The notes under the pieces were generated by a model, which was not told the DNA's origin, did no database searches, and saw nothing but the letters and a program-made list of their open reading frames with translations. A stretch of 64,000 bases of DNA, taken from the NCBI GenBank assembly GCA_041913045.1, contig JAYSGB010000010.1, forward strand, positions 1-64,000, in the 5' to 3' direction. Numbering within the stretch: the first letter of the stretch is position 1; every line of letters begins with the position of its first letter. This document shows positions 62,460-64,000 of the stretch, piece by piece. The DNA comes from CAMLOF01 sp041913045. GTDB taxonomy: Bacteria; Pseudomonadota; Gammaproteobacteria; Burkholderiales; Burkholderiaceae_C. The translations under genes and the position numbers were made by a program.

Positions 62460-64000
62460 TTATCCAGCAGTGCCGCCGTTGGCGCTGGCACTGCCCGCGT
62501 CAGTGGGTTTGTCGGCGGGGTCGTCGTCGTTCACGTCCATGGCAATGGTCAGCGGTGCGGCCAATTCGGCCTCGTCCTCGCCTTCCTCATCCATGGCCTC
62601 GGCCGGTGCCGTCTGGTCCAGCCGCTCGATCACCGTGCCGCTGATGTCCAGAGAGATGTCGTCGATCTGCCCTAAGCGTACGCGCACCTGGGCGCCACGC
62701 GGCAGGCCGTCGGCCCCCAGCACGGGGAACACCAGCGGCAGGGTGTCGGCGCGCACCAGGTTGTCCTTGATGACGGTGGCGGTGATTTCGCTCAGCGCGT
62801 GCTGCTGCAGGTAGTGCAGCGTCCAGTAACGCTCCATGCCGTTCTGGAACTGGTTGTAGGCGGTGTAGGCAGCGTCGAACGCGCTGATCACCGAGAACAG
62901 ACCGGCGTCCTTGGGCTTGAACGGTGCCACGAGTGCGGCGGTCTTGCCGTGGCGCGCACAGGCGATGATCTGCCACTGGTTGACCAGGTCGGTGTAGCGC
63001 CGCAGGGGCGAGGTGCTCCAGGCATAGCAGGGCACGCCAATGCCCGCGTGGGGCAGTGCCTTGGCACCCATGCGCACCTTCACGCCCGGCGCCAGGCTGG
63101 CCTGGCTGCGGTAGATGCCGGGGACGCCGCTGTCGGCCAGCAATTGGCCCCAGGTGCTGTTGGCCAGGATCATGGCTTCGGCCACCATCAGGTCCAGCGG
63201 GGCCCCGCGCGAACGCGTGCCGATGATGACCGTCTCGTCGCCATGCGGCTCTTTGCCCTGCACGCCTTCGAGCTTGAAGGTGTAGTCGGGGCGGGTGAAG
63301 GTTTCAGGCTTGCCGCGCACCACCTCGCGGCGGGCCTTGCAGGCCAGCGCAAGGCGGTACAGGAAGGCCAGTTCCGGGCGCAGCGCGGCCACGTCGTCGG
63401 CCAGCGGGGCGCCTGCCGGGGCGGCGGGGTCCAGCAGCCATTCAGCGGTGATGGCCTGGTCAAGTTGGTCGTGTCGCAGGTTATGCTGGATAGGCACCTG
63501 CTCGAGCCGGGTGGCGCTGTCGCGCACCGTCAGGTCGGCTTCGTCAATGGTCAGGTACAGCGACAGGGCGGGGCGCGGGCCGCCCGCTTCCAGCGTGTAG
63601 GTCTGCACCACCTCATCGGGCAACATGGTGACTTTGTGGCCCGGCATGTAAACGGTGGACAGGCGGTTGCGCGCCACCTGGTCGATCGCGCTGTCGGGCT
63701 GGATGGCCAGGCCCGGTGCGGCAATGTGGATACCCAGCGTCACGGTGCCGCTGCCCAGCCCCTGCACGCTCAGAGCGTCGTCAATCTCGGTGGTGCTGGA
63801 GTCATCTACCGAGAAGGCGTTGACGCTGGCCAGTGGTAGCTCGTCGGTCACGGGCGGCGCCTGCAATGCTGGGAAGCCCGTGCCCTTGGGGAAGTGCTCG
63901 AACAAAAAGCGCTGCCAGTGGAACTGGTAGGCGTTGCTGATAGCGCCTGCCTTTTGCAGCAGCGCCAGCGGGGCCAGGTGGGTTTCGCGCGCAGCGTGCA
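62460..64000 (-). CDS. RNB-domain ribonuclease (RNase II/R-like), partial
   Basis: The frame stays open to the right window edge, so the N-terminus is missing; at least 512 residues are present. The RNB catalytic acidic cluster is visible in FSVDDSSTTEIDDALSV, and IHIAAPGLAI and PGHKVTMLPDEV follow. A 3'-to-5' exoribonuclease activity is expected. The C-terminal S1-like end is acidic (AMDEEGEDEAELAAPL). It lies 9 bp before the TonB-like gene, on the same strand. Confidence 0.9.
   Translation of the reverse strand, partial: HAARETHLAPLALLQKAGAISNAYQFHWQRFLFEHFPKGTGFPALQAPPVTDELPLASVNAFSVDDSSTTEIDDALSVQGLGSGTVTLGIHIAAPGLAIQPDSAIDQVARNRLSTVYMPGHKVTMLPDEVVQTYTLEAGGPRPALSLYLTIDEADLTVRDSATRLEQVPIQHNLRHDQLDQAITAEWLLDPAAPAGAPLADDVAALRPELAFLYRLALACKARREVVRGKPETFTRPDYTFKLEGVQGKEPHGDETVIIGTRSRGAPLDLMVAEAMILANSTWGQLLADSGVPGIYRSQASLAPGVKVRMGAKALPHAGIGVPCYAWSTSPLRRYTDLVNQWQIIACARHGKTAALVAPFKPKDAGLFSVISAFDAAYTAYNQFQNGMERYWTLHYLQQHALSEITATVIKDNLVRADTLPLVFPVLGADGLPRGAQVRVRLGQIDDISLDISGTVIERLDQTAPAEAMDEEGEDEAELAAPLTIAMDVNDDDPADKPTDAGSASANGGTAG

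Overview
The window is GC-rich chromosomal DNA with densely packed genes, many junctions overlapping as ATGA. Gene content and order (rnpB, hslVU next to a dksA paralogue, dapF-DUF484-xerC, a complete mraZ-to-lpxC division and cell wall cluster, gltIJKL, flhDC) point to a betaproteobacterium of the order Burkholderiales, most likely Comamonadaceae. This placement is inferred from protein flavour and gene order, not from a search. No rRNA, tRNA, CRISPR array, prophage or intact insertion sequence was seen.

Layout. 1-4.8 kb: end of a HexR/RpiR-type sugar regulator, glucokinase, a DUF808 membrane protein, a small sugar or nucleoside kinase paired with an AGE-family sugar isomerase, and an acyl-CoA thioesterase. 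4.8-11.1 kb: an Atm1-type ABC exporter, a LysR regulator and a glutamate/aspartate-type ABC importer (gltIJKL). 11.2-19.2 kb: a chemotaxis receptor, a structured leader before an rnk-like gene, pyrC, a DUF3025 gene, htpX, flhDC and a hipBA module. 19.3-28.3 kb: a large FAD protein, cysteine synthase, RNase P RNA, an RsuA-like pseudouridine synthase with an altered catalytic residue, a GGDEF-EAL protein with a PhnD-like sensor, and a NUDIX-MBL fusion. 28.5-34.7 kb: an OmpA-like lipoprotein, dapF, DUF484, xerC, a DsrE-like protein, rlmI and a His-rich COG0523 GTPase. 34.9-41.3 kb: a DksA lacking three of four zinc cysteines, a STAS protein, hslVU, an SSS symporter, a strongly folded intergenic element and a second thioesterase.

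41.5-60.2 kb is the dcw cluster: mraZ, rsmH, ftsL, ftsI, murE, murF, mraY, murD, ftsW, murG, murC, ddl, ftsQ, ftsA, ftsZ, lpxC and a small membrane ORF. It makes lipid II, assembles the septal machinery and starts lipid A synthesis. 60.3-64 kb on the minus strand holds ruvC, mtgA, a TonB-like gene and an RNB-domain ribonuclease cut by the window edge.

The most unusual observations are: (1) an 81-bp element, 77/81 identical in two copies, sitting exactly at the hslV/hslU and murD/ftsW junctions, where it encodes a 26-codon ORF whose start overlaps the upstream stop and whose stop overlaps the downstream start; (2) a leader upstream of the rnk-like gene with consecutive hairpins, a 39-codon ORF ending right at the third hairpin, and a possible RBS-sequestering segment; (3) a foldable three-way-junction palindrome between convergent genes at about 40.6 kb; (4) the zinc-site-poor DksA beside a His-rich COG0523 GTPase.
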